Origin: NCEH01 sp040049195 | Lineage (GTDB): Bacteria > Pseudomonadota > Alphaproteobacteria > Rhizobiales > Xanthobacteraceae | Assembly: GCF_040049195.1 (NCBI RefSeq) | Contig: NZ_JBDZDL010000001.1 | Length of the DNA stretch: 64,000 nt | Reading direction: 5' to 3' (one strand) | Part shown: in pieces, positions 8,731 to 16,966 of the stretch | Numbering within the stretch: the stretch's first letter is position 1 | How the letters are laid out: every line of letters begins with the position of its first letter | Made by a program: the position numbers and the translations under genes | Notes under the pieces: model-generated | Seen by the model: the letters and a program-made list of their open reading frames with translations, nothing else | Database searches by the model: none | What the model was told of the DNA's origin: nothing

Positions 8731-8769
8731 GTGTTCCCAATCGCGCCCTTATGGCGGGCGGCGCCATAA
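8731..8769 (+). CDS. Possible 12-residue leader peptide
   Basis: A GTG at 8731 opens the short frame MFPIAPLWRAAP, ending at TAA 8767-8769. It has a near-ideal ribosome site, GGAGGGG at 8720-8726. The frame runs through the 5' arm and loop of the hairpin at 8744-8774 and stops inside the 3' arm. A ribosome translating it would melt that hairpin just before the ribosome site of the next gene. The coding claim is inferred from signals only. Confidence 0.4.
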   Translation: MFPIAPLWRAAP

Positions 8770-8774
8770 GGGCG
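8744..8774 (+). other. Perfect 13-bp hairpin in a small-gene leader
   Basis: CGCCCTTATGGCG (8744-8756) and CGCCATAAGGGCG (8762-8774) are exact inverse complements around GGCGG. Two further copies of the 5' arm sequence lie upstream (CGCCCTTATG 8700-8709; CGCCCTTTATGG 8710-8721), so alternative pairings with the single 3' arm are possible. No T-run follows. The ribosome site of the next gene (GAGGA 8780-8784) begins six bases after the stem. Confidence 0.7.
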
Positions 8775-8790
8775 GCCGTGAGGACCGACC

Positions 8791-8973
8791 ATGACCCAAT
8801 CTTATTCTTTCTCCACTGCCACTTCCGTCCCCTTTCCGCGCGCAAGGCCGCTGCCGCCCCGGCAGATCCGGGGCGTGCGCCGGCCCGGCGCGCTGGCCCG
8901 CATGGCGCTGAAGGCGGCTTGCCTCGTTCCCCTGCTGATGCTGGCGTTCGCGTTCCACGCCCTGTGGGGCTGA
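8791..8973 (+). CDS. Small single-span membrane protein (60 aa)
   Basis: I do not recognise a family. The 60-aa product has a Pro/Arg-rich N-terminal part (residues 1-38, several Arg) and one hydrophobic C-terminal helix (about 39-58, ALKAACLVPLLMLAFAFHAL). That gives a predicted cytoplasmic N-terminus with a C-terminal anchor. The start ATG 8791 has GAGGA six bases before it. The leader carries a strong hairpin and a possible leader peptide, with a LexA-like box further up. A second small gene of the same layout follows after 47 bases. Confidence 0.55.
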   Translation: MTQSYSFSTATSVPFPRARPLPPRQIRGVRRPGALARMALKAACLVPLLMLAFAFHALWG

Positions 8974-9020
8974 ACCGCCGGCCGTCCCGATCATCGGCGC
9001 GCGCGCCAGAAGGTGGATCC

Positions 9021-9239
9021 ATGACCCATATCCAGCCCTTGTCCTCCAAGTCGCGCCGCGAGGACGCGCGGGAGACCGAGCCCTCTCCCCGTCTCGGCTG
9101 GGCCGAGTGGGGCAGCCTCGGCGCCACGGATCGCCTCCTTCCCTTCGATCGCAACCCGTTGCGGAACGCGGCTCCGGCCTGCGTCCGTGGTCTGCTGGTT
9201 GCATTTGCTCTGATCTGCATCGTTGCTATGGTGCGATGA
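9021..9239 (+). CDS. Small single-span membrane protein (72 aa)
   Basis: This is the second small protein of the pair; no family is recognised. A charged, soluble N-terminal part of about 50 residues (SSKSRREDARETEP) precedes one hydrophobic helix at the extreme C-terminus (VRGLLVAFALICIVAMV). ATG 9021 has a good ribosome site (AGAAGGTGG, 9008-9016). The two proteins share layout (basic N-part, C-terminal span) but no obvious sequence identity. A methyltransferase gene follows after 58 bases on the same strand. Confidence 0.5.
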   Translation: MTHIQPLSSKSRREDARETEPSPRLGWAEWGSLGATDRLLPFDRNPLRNAAPACVRGLLVAFALICIVAMVR

Positions 9240-9297
9240 GGGACAGCGCACGCCGCGTTCCTTTCGCGATCCCTCGCGCAACCAAAAGCCTTGCCTC

Positions 9298-10080
9298 ATG
9301 ACCATGACCGATCTGAAAGAAGGCGACCACGAGCGCCTCGTCTCCGCCCAGTTCAGCCCCCAGGCCGCCGCCTATGTCGCGAGCGCGGTCCACGCCCAGG
9401 GCGCGGATCTCGATGCCCTTGCGCAGATGATGGCGGGCCGCGGGGCGGCGCGGGTGCTCGATCTTGGGTGCGGCGGCGGCCATGTGAGCTTCACCGTGGC
9501 ACCCCATGTGGCGCAGGTCGTCGCCTATGATCTGTCAGACCGCATGCTGGAGGCGGTCGCGGGCGAGGCGCAGCGGCGCGGCCTTTCCAATATCGAGACC
9601 GCCTGGGGCGTGGCGGAGGAATTGCCGTTTCCCGACGCCAGCTTCGATTTCGTGGTCTCGCGCTTCAGCGCCCACCATTGGCGCGATCTCTCGGCGGGGC
9701 TGGCGCAGGCGCGCCGCGTGCTGAAGCCGAACGGGCGGGCCATCTTCATGGATGTGGTAGCGCCGCCGAGCGATGTGCTGGATACGTTCCTGCAGACCAT
9801 CGAGCTGCTGCGCGATCCCTCCCACGCCCGCGATTTCTCGGTCGGCGAATGGGTGGAGCGCGCGCAGGCGGTGGGCTTGGCGTGCCAGTCGGTCACCGAA
9901 GGACGGCTGCGGATGGAGTTCTCCTCCTGGGTCGCCCGCATCAACACGCCCGATCTGCACGTGGCGGCGATCCGCTCGCTGGAGGAACTGGCGACGCGCG
10001 ACGTGCGGGCCCATTTCGAGATCGAGGCCGACGGCAGCTTCACCCTGGATACGGCCACGCTTCTGTTCGCGCCGGTCTGA
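9298..10080 (+). CDS. Class I SAM-dependent methyltransferase
   Basis: From ATG 9298 the product is 260 aa. It has motif I VLDLGCGGGH (about 51-60), an acidic ribose-binding region (VAYDLSDRM), and the UbiE-type motifs ELPFPDASFDFVVS and RRVLKPNGRAIFMDV. The family methylates small molecules or lipids; the substrate cannot be deduced. Initiation further upstream (9223) is possible in frame but the sequence there is unlike the family. The convergent neighbour ends four bases away. Confidence 0.88.
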   Translation: MTMTDLKEGDHERLVSAQFSPQAAAYVASAVHAQGADLDALAQMMAGRGAARVLDLGCGGGHVSFTVAPHVAQVVAYDLSDRMLEAVAGEAQRRGLSNIETAWGVAEELPFPDASFDFVVSRFSAHHWRDLSAGLAQARRVLKPNGRAIFMDVVAPPSDVLDTFLQTIELLRDPSHARDFSVGEWVERAQAVGLACQSVTEGRLRMEFSSWVARINTPDLHVAAIRSLEELATRDVRAHFEIEADGSFTLDTATLLFAPV

Positions 10081-10083
10081 GGC

Positions 10084-10398
10084 CTATTTCTTCTGGCCAA
10101 GCATCAACTGGCCCTGCTTCTGGATCAGCGCCTTGGCCTTTTCCGCCATCAGGTGCAGCAGCCAGGGCAATTCCACGGAGAGGTGCACGGCCGTGTCCGC
10201 CACGTCCAGCGTGCCGTGGGCGGTATGGCCGAGGACGCCGACGCGGAATTGCAGGTGGGAATCGGTCCAGGTCTCTTCCATCACCTGCAATTTGTCGCCG
10301 AACTTCGCCCGCACGCTGGTGAGGCCGCCCTGGAGACGGCGCGTCGCCTCCGCCTTGCCGAGCTTGTGGGGAATGGAGACGGTCAAGGGCTGGGGCAT
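10084..10398 (-). CDS. Polyhydroxyalkanoic acid system family protein
   Basis: The product is 104 aa and matches, by its opening (SIPHKLGKAEATRRLQGGL) and a later L..LM.EKAKALIQKQ helix, the small family annotated as PHA granule-associated or PHA system proteins. The biochemical role is poorly defined. It lies 35 bases downstream of gshB on the same strand and probably shares its transcript. No PHA synthase or phasin is present in the window. Confidence 0.75.
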   Translation of the reverse strand: MPQPLTVSIPHKLGKAEATRRLQGGLTSVRAKFGDKLQVMEETWTDSHLQFRVGVLGHTAHGTLDVADTAVHLSVELPWLLHLMAEKAKALIQKQGQLMLGQKK

Positions 10399-10433
10399 GG
10401 CTGGCCTTTCCGCGTGTGAGGGGAGCGGCGCGC

Positions 10434-11378
10434 TCAGGCGCCCCGCTTTTCCTCGATCTTGTCCCAGATCTGCGCGGCGATATCGGGGCCGCCGAGCCGC
10501 TTGATGGCGCGCAGCCCGGTGGGCGAGGTCACGTTGATCTCGGTGAGATTGCCGTCGATCACGTCGATACCCACGAACAGCAGGCCGCGTTCCCGCAGCG
10601 CCGGGCCGATGCGCCTGCAGATTTCCTGCTCGCGGTCGGTGAGGTCGGTGGGCTTTGCCGCGCCGCCGCGCACCATGTTGGAGCGCAGATCCCCCTCGCT
10701 GGGCACGCGGTTCACCGCGCCGGCGGCTTCCCCATCCACCAGGATGATGCGCTTGTCGCCGTGCTTCACGGCCGGCAGGAAGCGCTGGATCACCCAGGGC
10801 TCGCGGAAGGTGACGGCGAAGAAATCATAGAGCGAGCCGAAATTCAGGTCGTCGGCGGTCAGGCGGAACACGGCGCCGCCGCCATGGCCATAGAGCGGCT
10901 TCATCACCACGTCGCCGAATTCCGCGCGGAAGGCTTTGATCTCGTCCAGGTCGCGGGTGATCAGGGTGGGAGGCATCAGCTCCGGAAAATCGGTGACGAA
11001 GATTTTCTCCGGCGCGTTGCGCACCTGGGCGGGGTCGTTCACCACCAGCGTCTTGGGGTGGATGCGCTCCAGCATATGGGTGGTGGTCACATAGGCCATG
11101 TCGAACGGCGGGTCCTGGCGCAGCAGCACCACGTCGTAATCGGTCAGCGCCACGCGCCGCTTCTCGCCCAAGGTGAAATGCTTGCCCGCCTCGTCGGCGA
11201 CGGTGAGCGGCTCGACGGTGGCGAACACCTTGCCGTCGCGCATGGCGAGCTGGTCGGGGGTGTAATGCACCAGCGCGTGGCCGCGCCTCTGGGCTTCGAG
11301 CAGCAGCGCGAACGTGGAATCGCCGGCAATGTTGATGCGGGCGATATGGTCCATCTGGACCGCGACCTGAAGGGCCAT
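10434..11378 (-). CDS. gshB: Glutathione synthetase
   Basis: GshB joins gamma-glutamylcysteine and glycine with ATP to make glutathione. The 314-aa protein has the prokaryotic N-terminal domain (FALLLEAQRRGHALVHYTPDQLAMRDG; DVVLLRQDPPFDMAYVTTTHMLE split by the ligand loop) and an ATP-grasp C-terminal half (VMKPLYGHGGGAVFRL; NEINVTSPTG-type end, here LTEINVTSPTGLRAI). The ATG at 11378 has GGAG upstream and fits the family; an in-frame start nine codons earlier does not. The yraN-rsmI pair lies upstream on the same strand, after a gene on the opposite strand. Confidence 0.96.
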   Translation of the reverse strand: MALQVAVQMDHIARINIAGDSTFALLLEAQRRGHALVHYTPDQLAMRDGKVFATVEPLTVADEAGKHFTLGEKRRVALTDYDVVLLRQDPPFDMAYVTTTHMLERIHPKTLVVNDPAQVRNAPEKIFVTDFPELMPPTLITRDLDEIKAFRAEFGDVVMKPLYGHGGGAVFRLTADDLNFGSLYDFFAVTFREPWVIQRFLPAVKHGDKRIILVDGEAAGAVNRVPSEGDLRSNMVRGGAAKPTDLTDREQEICRRIGPALRERGLLFVGIDVIDGNLTEINVTSPTGLRAIKRLGGPDIAAQIWDKIEEKRGA

Positions 11379-11529
11379 GGAAATCTCCGGCGGGGCGCCC
11401 GGCAAAGGCGTGTCGAGCCCTATCTATAGACGCACCCGCCTTGCCGCCAGACCGGCGGGACGCCGCGCTTGACGCGGGACCCGTTTTTCCGCACCCGTGC
11501 GCCCATCGGAGCAGCCTGCGGGAGACGAG

Positions 11530-12450
11530 ATGATCCGGCGATGTGGCGCGGCGCTGGCCGCAATGTGCCTGCTCCTGTCGGGTGGGCCGCTGGTGGCGCA
11601 AGATGCCCCGGTGCCCACGGCGTTTCAGCCGCGCATCGAGCGGGTGAAGGTGGGCGAGATCGAGATGGGCTATTACGCCCGTGGTGCCGGCGCGCCGCTG
11701 GTCCTGATCATGGGGCTGGGCGCGACCATGTCCGATTGGGACCCGGCCCTGCTGGAAGCGCTCTCCCACGACCACACGCTGATCGTCATCGACAATCGCG
11801 GCTGCGGTTTCTCCTCGGACACGGCGCAGAACCACACCAGCATCGCGCAGATGGCGGACGATACCGCCGGGCTCGTGGCGGCGCTCGGCTATGACAGGGT
11901 GGATGTGCTAGGCTATTCCATGGGCGCGATGATCGCGAGCCAGATGGCGATCCGCCATCCCCAGATCCTGCGTTCGCTGATGCTGCTGGCGCCGAGCCCC
12001 GGCGGCAGCCACGAGGTGCCGCCGCCGCCGGGCGTGCTGGAGGCGATCGCCCACCACACGCTCGCTTTGCCGCAGGTGCTGGCGCTGTTCTTCCCGGAAG
12101 ATCCCGCCGGCCAGGAAGCCGGGCGCGCCCTGGTTCTGCGGGCGGTTGCGGGCCGCAAGGCCGGCACGATCCCCGCCGCGCCGGCCTGTTCGGACGAGAC
12201 CGGCAGCCGGCAAGTGGAGGCGCTGCGGCAGTTTTCCGCCTCCGATGCCAATTACGAGACGCTGCCCGCCATCGCCGCGCCCACCCTGGTGATGGGCGGT
12301 CGTGCGGACAAAGTATTGCCGCCCGCCAATGCGCAGACCGTGGCGCAGCGCATTCCGTTTGCCTGGAGCGCTTATTTCGAGGGCGGGCATCTGTTCTGGG
12401 CGCAAAGCCGGGAGCGGGTGATCGCGGTCCTGCGGGCGTTCCTGCAATAA
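11530..12450 (+). CDS. Exported alpha/beta hydrolase
   Basis: From ATG 11530 the product is 306 aa with a Sec signal peptide (about 1-23, ending LVAQ). The fold is recognisable from the oxyanion region LVLIMGLGATMSDWD, the nucleophile elbow GYSMG (Ser130), and the late Asp/His region (GRADKVLPP; GGHLFW). Substrate is unknown. Two cysteines near the middle (PACSDE; RGCGFS) may pair in the periplasm. It sits between gshB and yraN and interrupts that otherwise common block. Confidence 0.85.
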   Translation: MIRRCGAALAAMCLLLSGGPLVAQDAPVPTAFQPRIERVKVGEIEMGYYARGAGAPLVLIMGLGATMSDWDPALLEALSHDHTLIVIDNRGCGFSSDTAQNHTSIAQMADDTAGLVAALGYDRVDVLGYSMGAMIASQMAIRHPQILRSLMLLAPSPGGSHEVPPPPGVLEAIAHHTLALPQVLALFFPEDPAGQEAGRALVLRAVAGRKAGTIPAAPACSDETGSRQVEALRQFSASDANYETLPAIAAPTLVMGGRADKVLPPANAQTVAQRIPFAWSAYFEGGHLFWAQSRERVIAVLRAFLQ

Positions 12451-12462
12451 GCCGTTCCGCCC

Positions 12463-12885
12463 TCACCCGTCGGCGTCGAACGCCCCCGGCAGATGCTCGG
12501 CCGCGCCATCGAGGCCGAGGAGGATCGCGTCGAAGCGCATGTCGAGCCCGCCGAGCGCGGGATTGACGGCCAGATACGCCTCGGCGGCGGCGGCGATGCG
12601 GCGCCTTTGCCGCGGCAGCACGGATTCTGCGGCTTGGGCCAGGTCCGCCCGCAGCTTCACTTCGCAAAAGACGAGCAGCCTTTCGTCACGTGCCACGATG
12701 TCGAGTTCGCCGGCACCGGTGCGGATCCGCCGCCCGAGGATCGCGAAGCCCCGGGCCTCCAGCAGGGCGGCCGCCCGGTCTTCGGCGGCAAGGCCGCGCG
12801 CATGGGCGGCCTGCTTCTTGCGGCGGGCCGGGGTGTCCGCCGGCGGCCCGGCCTTCGCTTTCTTGACCTTGACCGGCTCGCTCAT
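12463..12885 (-). CDS. yraN: YraN/UPF0102 family nuclease-fold protein
   Basis: The product is 140 aa. It carries the family signature RGLAAEDRAAALLEARGF, then GELDIVARD and LLVFCEVKLR, the D-x(n)-E-x-K pattern of the Holliday-resolvase/PD-(D/E)XK fold. The biological role is not established. It overlaps the end of rsmI by four bases (ATGA), implying translational coupling. The yraL(rsmI)-yraM(lpoA)-yraN association is widespread in proteobacteria. Confidence 0.9.
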   Translation of the reverse strand: MSEPVKVKKAKAGPPADTPARRKKQAAHARGLAAEDRAAALLEARGFAILGRRIRTGAGELDIVARDERLLVFCEVKLRADLAQAAESVLPRQRRRIAAAAEAYLAVNPALGGLDMRFDAILLGLDGAAEHLPGAFDADG

Positions 12886-13799
12886 GCCTCCTCGGGCCCC
12901 GCCTCGCCGGCTTGGGAAAGCGCGAGCGCGCGGGCATAGACCTCGCGCTTGTGCCGCCCGGTGAGGGCGGCGACAGCGGCCACCGCGTCCTTCAGCGAAT
13001 GTTCGGCGAGGGCGCGGGCGAGCGCGGCATCCACGTCGTCATCCTGCGCCGCCTGCTCCACCGGCGGGCCGACCACCAGCACGATCTCGCCCTTGGGGTC
13101 GCGCTCCCCGGCATATTGGGCTGCGAGCTCCGGCAGCGGCCCGCGCCGCACTTCCTCGAACGCCTTGGTCAGCTCGCGGCAGACGGCGGCGCGGCGGGGG
13201 CCGAGGATGTCGGCGAGGTCGGCGAGGCTCTCGGCGAGGCGCGGGCCGGTCTCGTACAGCACCAGGGTCGAGGGAATGCGCGACAGCTCGGTGATGCGGT
13301 TGCGCCGCTGGCCGGGCTTGGGCGGCAGAAATCCATCGAACAGGAAGCGGTCCGTGGGCAGGCCGGCGGCCACCAACGCCGCAAGAAGTGCCGAGGCGCC
13401 GGGCAGGGGGTGGATCTGATGGCCGGCCTCGGCCGCCTCCACCACCAGCTTGTAGCCGGGGTCCGAGATGAGCGGCGTGCCGGCATCGGAAACCAGCGCC
13501 AGCGCCTGCCCGGCAGCCAGGCGCGCGAGCAGCTTTGGGCGCATCGAGGCGCCGTTGTGGTCGTGATAGGAAATCAGCGGCACGTCGATGCCGTAGCGGT
13601 CCGTGAGGCGGCGCGTCATGCGCGTGTCCTCGCAGGCGATCACGTCGGCGCCGGCCAACGTTTCCAGCGCGCGCACCGTGATATCGCCGAGATTGCCAAT
13701 GGGCGTAGCCACCACATGCAGGCCCGGCGCGAGACGCGCCGCGGGCAAGGTGGTGCCGGCAAGGGTGAAGGAGCGGGGGCGTTCGGCAGGAAGAGTCAT
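12882..13799 (-). CDS. rsmI: 16S rRNA 2'-O-ribose C1402 methyltransferase RsmI
   Basis: RsmI methylates the ribose of C1402 in the decoding centre of 16S rRNA. The 305-aa protein has the tetrapyrrole-methylase fold with VATPIGNLGDITVRALETL, ACEDTRMTRRL and SDAGTPLISDPGYKLV, all family hallmarks. It reads into yraN with a four-base overlap. The divergent upstream arrangement with the LpoA-like gene is interrupted here by a metallohydrolase gene. Confidence 0.96.
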   Translation of the reverse strand: MTLPAERPRSFTLAGTTLPAARLAPGLHVVATPIGNLGDITVRALETLAGADVIACEDTRMTRRLTDRYGIDVPLISYHDHNGASMRPKLLARLAAGQALALVSDAGTPLISDPGYKLVVEAAEAGHQIHPLPGASALLAALVAAGLPTDRFLFDGFLPPKPGQRRNRITELSRIPSTLVLYETGPRLAESLADLADILGPRRAAVCRELTKAFEEVRRGPLPELAAQYAGERDPKGEIVLVVGPPVEQAAQDDDVDAALARALAEHSLKDAVAAVAALTGRHKREVYARALALSQAGEAGPEEA

Positions 13800-13870
13800 G
13801 TCCTCACCTTAACCCAGCCGCGCCGCGTGTTGAATTCGCTCCTCGCCGGCAGGTGGGGATGCCGCTGAGC

Positions 13871-14758
13871 CTAAGCCGGGACGGGCGCGCCGTCCTTCAC
13901 CCGAACGGGAATGGTGAGATAGTGCACGCCATTGGCCGAGGCGGGCGGGAAGCGGCCGGCGCGCATGTTGACCTGGATCGAGGGCAGCAGCAGCACGGGG
14001 GCGGCCAGCGTCGCGTCGCGCGCGGTGCGCATCGCCACGAATGTCGCTTCGCTCACGCCCTCCTTCACATGCACATTATGCGCGCGCTGGTCCGCCACCG
14101 TGGTTTCCCAGGCATAGGTGTCGCGGCCGGGTGCCTTGTAATCGTGGCACATGAACAGGCGGGTCTGCGGCGGCAGGGCCAGCAGGCGATGGATCGAGTG
14201 GTAGAGCTGGTGCGCATCGCCACCGGGAAAATCGGCCCGCGCGGTGCCGTAGTCGGGCATGAACATGGTGTCGCCGACGAACACCGCGTCGCCGATCTTG
14301 TAGGAAACGTCCGCCGGCGTATGGCCCGGCGTGTGGAGCACCTCGACATCAAGGGCGCCGATGGCGAAATGTTCACCGTCCGCGAACAGATGATCGAAGT
14401 CGCAGCCGTCGGCTTTCAGGTCCGTGGCGTTGAAGATCGGCCGGAAGATGCGCTGCACCTGGACGATCTCGGCGCCGATGCCGATGCGAGCCCCGGTCTT
14501 CGCCTTGATGAAGGGCGAACCTGAGAGGTGGTCCGCATGGACATGGGTTTCGATCGTCCAGACGACGCGATACCCCTGTCGCGCCACCGCTTCGAGCACC
14601 GCCTCCACCGAGCGCGTGTCCACGGTTCCGGATTTGTGATCATAGTCCAGCACCGGGTCGATCACCGCCGCGTCCCGGGTGACCGGATCGGCCACCAGAT
14701 AGGTGACGGTGTGGGTCGGTTCGTCGAAAAACGCCTGGATCACGGCTGGGGTGGGCAT
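13871..14758 (-). CDS. MBL-fold metallohydrolase, persulfide-dioxygenase-like
   Basis: The 295-aa protein has the metallo-beta-lactamase motif H72-x-H74-x-D76-H77 (THVHADH), then HTPGHTPADVSY and GDTMFMPDYGTARADFPGG. Those later motifs are typical of the ETHE1/Blh/SdoA group, mononuclear-iron enzymes that oxidise glutathione persulfide to sulfite. Assignment to that group rests on motif resemblance, so activity is inferred. gshB nearby would supply its co-substrate. The AT-rich divergent promoter region holds an imperfect palindrome near 14800-14815. Confidence 0.82.
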   Translation of the reverse strand: MPTPAVIQAFFDEPTHTVTYLVADPVTRDAAVIDPVLDYDHKSGTVDTRSVEAVLEAVARQGYRVVWTIETHVHADHLSGSPFIKAKTGARIGIGAEIVQVQRIFRPIFNATDLKADGCDFDHLFADGEHFAIGALDVEVLHTPGHTPADVSYKIGDAVFVGDTMFMPDYGTARADFPGGDAHQLYHSIHRLLALPPQTRLFMCHDYKAPGRDTYAWETTVADQRAHNVHVKEGVSEATFVAMRTARDATLAAPVLLLPSIQVNMRAGRFPPASANGVHYLTIPVRVKDGAPVPA

Positions 14759-14964
14759 GGCACCGGTCCTTTCGCGGCTTCGGCCGCCTGTTATTTAACA
14801 AACTGAAATGTGAAATTTCGGAGGCGACGGGCCGGGGCATCGCGCGATGCACGGCTCCGCAGCCGGCTGAAAGGAATCTTTGCCGGGTCGCGCCCTCGCC
14901 AAATTGCCGGCATAAGGGTAATTCTGGAATTCGCGCCAACACCCGGCGCCCGCAGGAGAAACGA

Positions 14965-16188
14965 GTGACGCACCGCGCGCCTTCCCCGCCCCCTGTGCTT
15001 TCCTCTTTCGCAGAGGCAACCCGCCGGGAGGCGTTGATCCGTGGCTTGCGTCTTGGCGGCGGGCTCGTATCTGCGGCGGCGCTGAGCGCCTGCGCGGGCG
15101 ATCTGGGCGGCAAGGCGGTCGATCTCGGTCCCCAGCCGGGCCCCGCCAATGTGCCGCCCCCGGTCGCGAGCGGCCCGGCGGTGGCGCTTATTTTGCCGCT
15201 GGGTGCCCAGGGCAACGCCGGCCTGGTCGGCCAGTCCATGCGCAATGCGGCCGAGCTCGCCATTGCCGAGGGTGGGGCGCCGGTCTTCCAATTGATCGTG
15301 AAGGATGACGCCGGCAACAGCCAGGGGGCGCGCGCGGCGGCGGAAGCGGCGGTCAATGAAGGCGCGCGCATCATCCTCGGCCCGCTGTTCGCGCATTCTG
15401 TGGGTGCGGTGTCCCAGGTGGCGCGGGCGCGCGGCGTCCCGGTGATCGCCTTTTCCACCGATACCAATGTGGCGGCGCCCGGCGTCTATCTGCTGAGCTT
15501 CCTGCCGCAGAGCGATGTGGACCGGATCGTGCGCTATTCCGTTTCCCAGGGACGGCGCTCCTTCATCGCCATGATTCCCGAGAACGCCTATGGCTCGGTC
15601 ACGGAAGGCGCGCTCCAGCAGACGGCGGCCGACACCGGCGGGCGAGTGATGAGCATCGAGCGCTTCACCTCGGCCAAGCTCGCGGACGCGGCCCGGCGCA
15701 TTGCCGCCGTGGCGCCCCAGGCGGATGCCGTGTTCATTCCCGATGCCGCCGACCAGGTGGCGAACGTGGTGCAGCAACTCGCAACCGCGGGCGTCGATCT
15801 GAAGAAGGTGCGCCCGCTCGGGACGGGACTTTGGGACAATGCGGCGCTGATCGCCGATCCGCGCATGGAGGGCGGCCAGTTCGCGGCCCCCGACAGCTCG
15901 GGCTGGCGCAATTTTTCCCAGCGGTATCGCCAGAGGTTCGGCAGCGACCCGGTGCGCACCGCGACCTTGTCCTACGATGCGGTTTCGCTGGTTTCCGCCA
16001 TCATGCGCACGCAGGGCCCGGAAGGTCTCACCGAATCCACGCTGACCAATCCCTCCGGCTTCAACGGCGTGGACGGCCCGTTCCGCTTCCGCGCCGACGG
16101 CACCAATGAGCGCAGCCTCGCGGTGATGGAGATCCGCGGCGGCAGCGCCCAGGTGGTGAGCGCGCCGCCGCGGACCTTCGGAAGCTGA
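14965..16188 (+). CDS. LpoA-like penicillin-binding-protein activator lipoprotein
   Basis: The 407-aa product has a lipoprotein signal ending LSAC (Cys43) and a type I periplasmic-binding-protein fold (VALILPLGAQGNAGLVGQSMRNAAELAI; LIVKDDAGNSQGARAAAEAA; ILGPLFAHSVGAV). Such YraM/LpoA-like proteins, usually next to rsmI and yraN as here, are named for E. coli LpoA, the outer-membrane activator of PBP1a. Whether alphaproteobacterial members activate a PBP is not established. The start is GTG 14965, preceded by CAGGAGAAACGA. Confidence 0.87.
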   Translation: MTHRAPSPPPVLSSFAEATRREALIRGLRLGGGLVSAAALSACAGDLGGKAVDLGPQPGPANVPPPVASGPAVALILPLGAQGNAGLVGQSMRNAAELAIAEGGAPVFQLIVKDDAGNSQGARAAAEAAVNEGARIILGPLFAHSVGAVSQVARARGVPVIAFSTDTNVAAPGVYLLSFLPQSDVDRIVRYSVSQGRRSFIAMIPENAYGSVTEGALQQTAADTGGRVMSIERFTSAKLADAARRIAAVAPQADAVFIPDAADQVANVVQQLATAGVDLKKVRPLGTGLWDNAALIADPRMEGGQFAAPDSSGWRNFSQRYRQRFGSDPVRTATLSYDAVSLVSAIMRTQGPEGLTESTLTNPSGFNGVDGPFRFRADGTNERSLAVMEIRGGSAQVVSAPPRTFGS

Positions 16189-16308
16189 GAGGTGCGCGCC
16201 GGAGCGGGCGTCCCCCCACGGCACGGTTTTCTCGCCGGCATTTTGCGCTATAGCTGCGCGCGCGTCCGCTGGGCGCGGCCAACGGGCACTAGGAAGGACG
16301 AACGGGCC

Positions 16309-16938
16309 ATGAAAGTGATTGCACCTTTGGCGGGCCTTATTCTCGCCGTTTCGGGTTTCGCGGCTCTGGCCCAGACGCCGGCCCCCGCTCCGGCAGCGCC
16401 CGCCGCCACCGCCCCCGCCGCAGCGCCGGCCGGGGACAAGGGACCCGGAACCACCCAGGCCGGTACGCCGCGCCGGCCGGAAGTGCAGATCTCCCGCCCT
16501 ATCGAGATGATGCTGACCTTGCAGGCCGTGAGCATGGCCTATGACGGCAAGTCGCTGGTGCTCACGGGCGTCGCCCCGCTCACCACCTTCGCCGTGGACC
16601 GGCCCGAGCGAATCGGCGGCACCATGACCACCGAGCAGTTCGCCAAGCTGTGGAACGTGACCGCGGACATCTTCAAGAACGATCCGCCCAACGCCGCGCT
16701 CACCATCCTGGGCGCCACGCCGACCCAGGTGGTGGTGGAATTGTCCCATGTGACCCAGTCCGGCTCGACACTCACCTTCGAAGTGGGCCTGCTGGACGGC
16801 GATCTGCCCGCCACGGGCGGCCCGGTGACGCTGGTGATGGCGCCCACCGTCTATCGTCCGCTCGACCATGCCGGCCCGTTCCTGAAGTGCTGGTGGAGCC
16901 CTTATTGGGTGCAGCGCGTGTGCCGCGCCGCCTGGTAA
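16309..16938 (+). CDS. Secreted protein of unknown function
   Basis: The family is not recognised. From ATG 16309 the product is 209 aa with a Sec signal peptide (cleavage near ALAQ), then an Ala/Pro-rich linker (about 22-45) and a compact domain with a Cys- and Trp-rich end (CWWSPYWVQRVC). That end suggests a periplasmic domain with a disulfide. It follows the LpoA-like gene by 120 bases and is closed by a strong terminator at 16967. Confidence 0.78.
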   Translation: MKVIAPLAGLILAVSGFAALAQTPAPAPAAPAATAPAAAPAGDKGPGTTQAGTPRRPEVQISRPIEMMLTLQAVSMAYDGKSLVLTGVAPLTTFAVDRPERIGGTMTTEQFAKLWNVTADIFKNDPPNAALTILGATPTQVVVELSHVTQSGSTLTFEVGLLDGDLPATGGPVTLVMAPTVYRPLDHAGPFLKCWWSPYWVQRVCRAAW

Positions 16939-16966
16939 GCCTTCGAGCCCTTCGATACGTCTGCCA

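Noticed and set aside
14791..16869. A 692-codon open frame antisense to the LpoA-like and secreted protein genes
   Set aside because: Crosses two forward genes with signal peptides and a promoter region; no recognisable domain.
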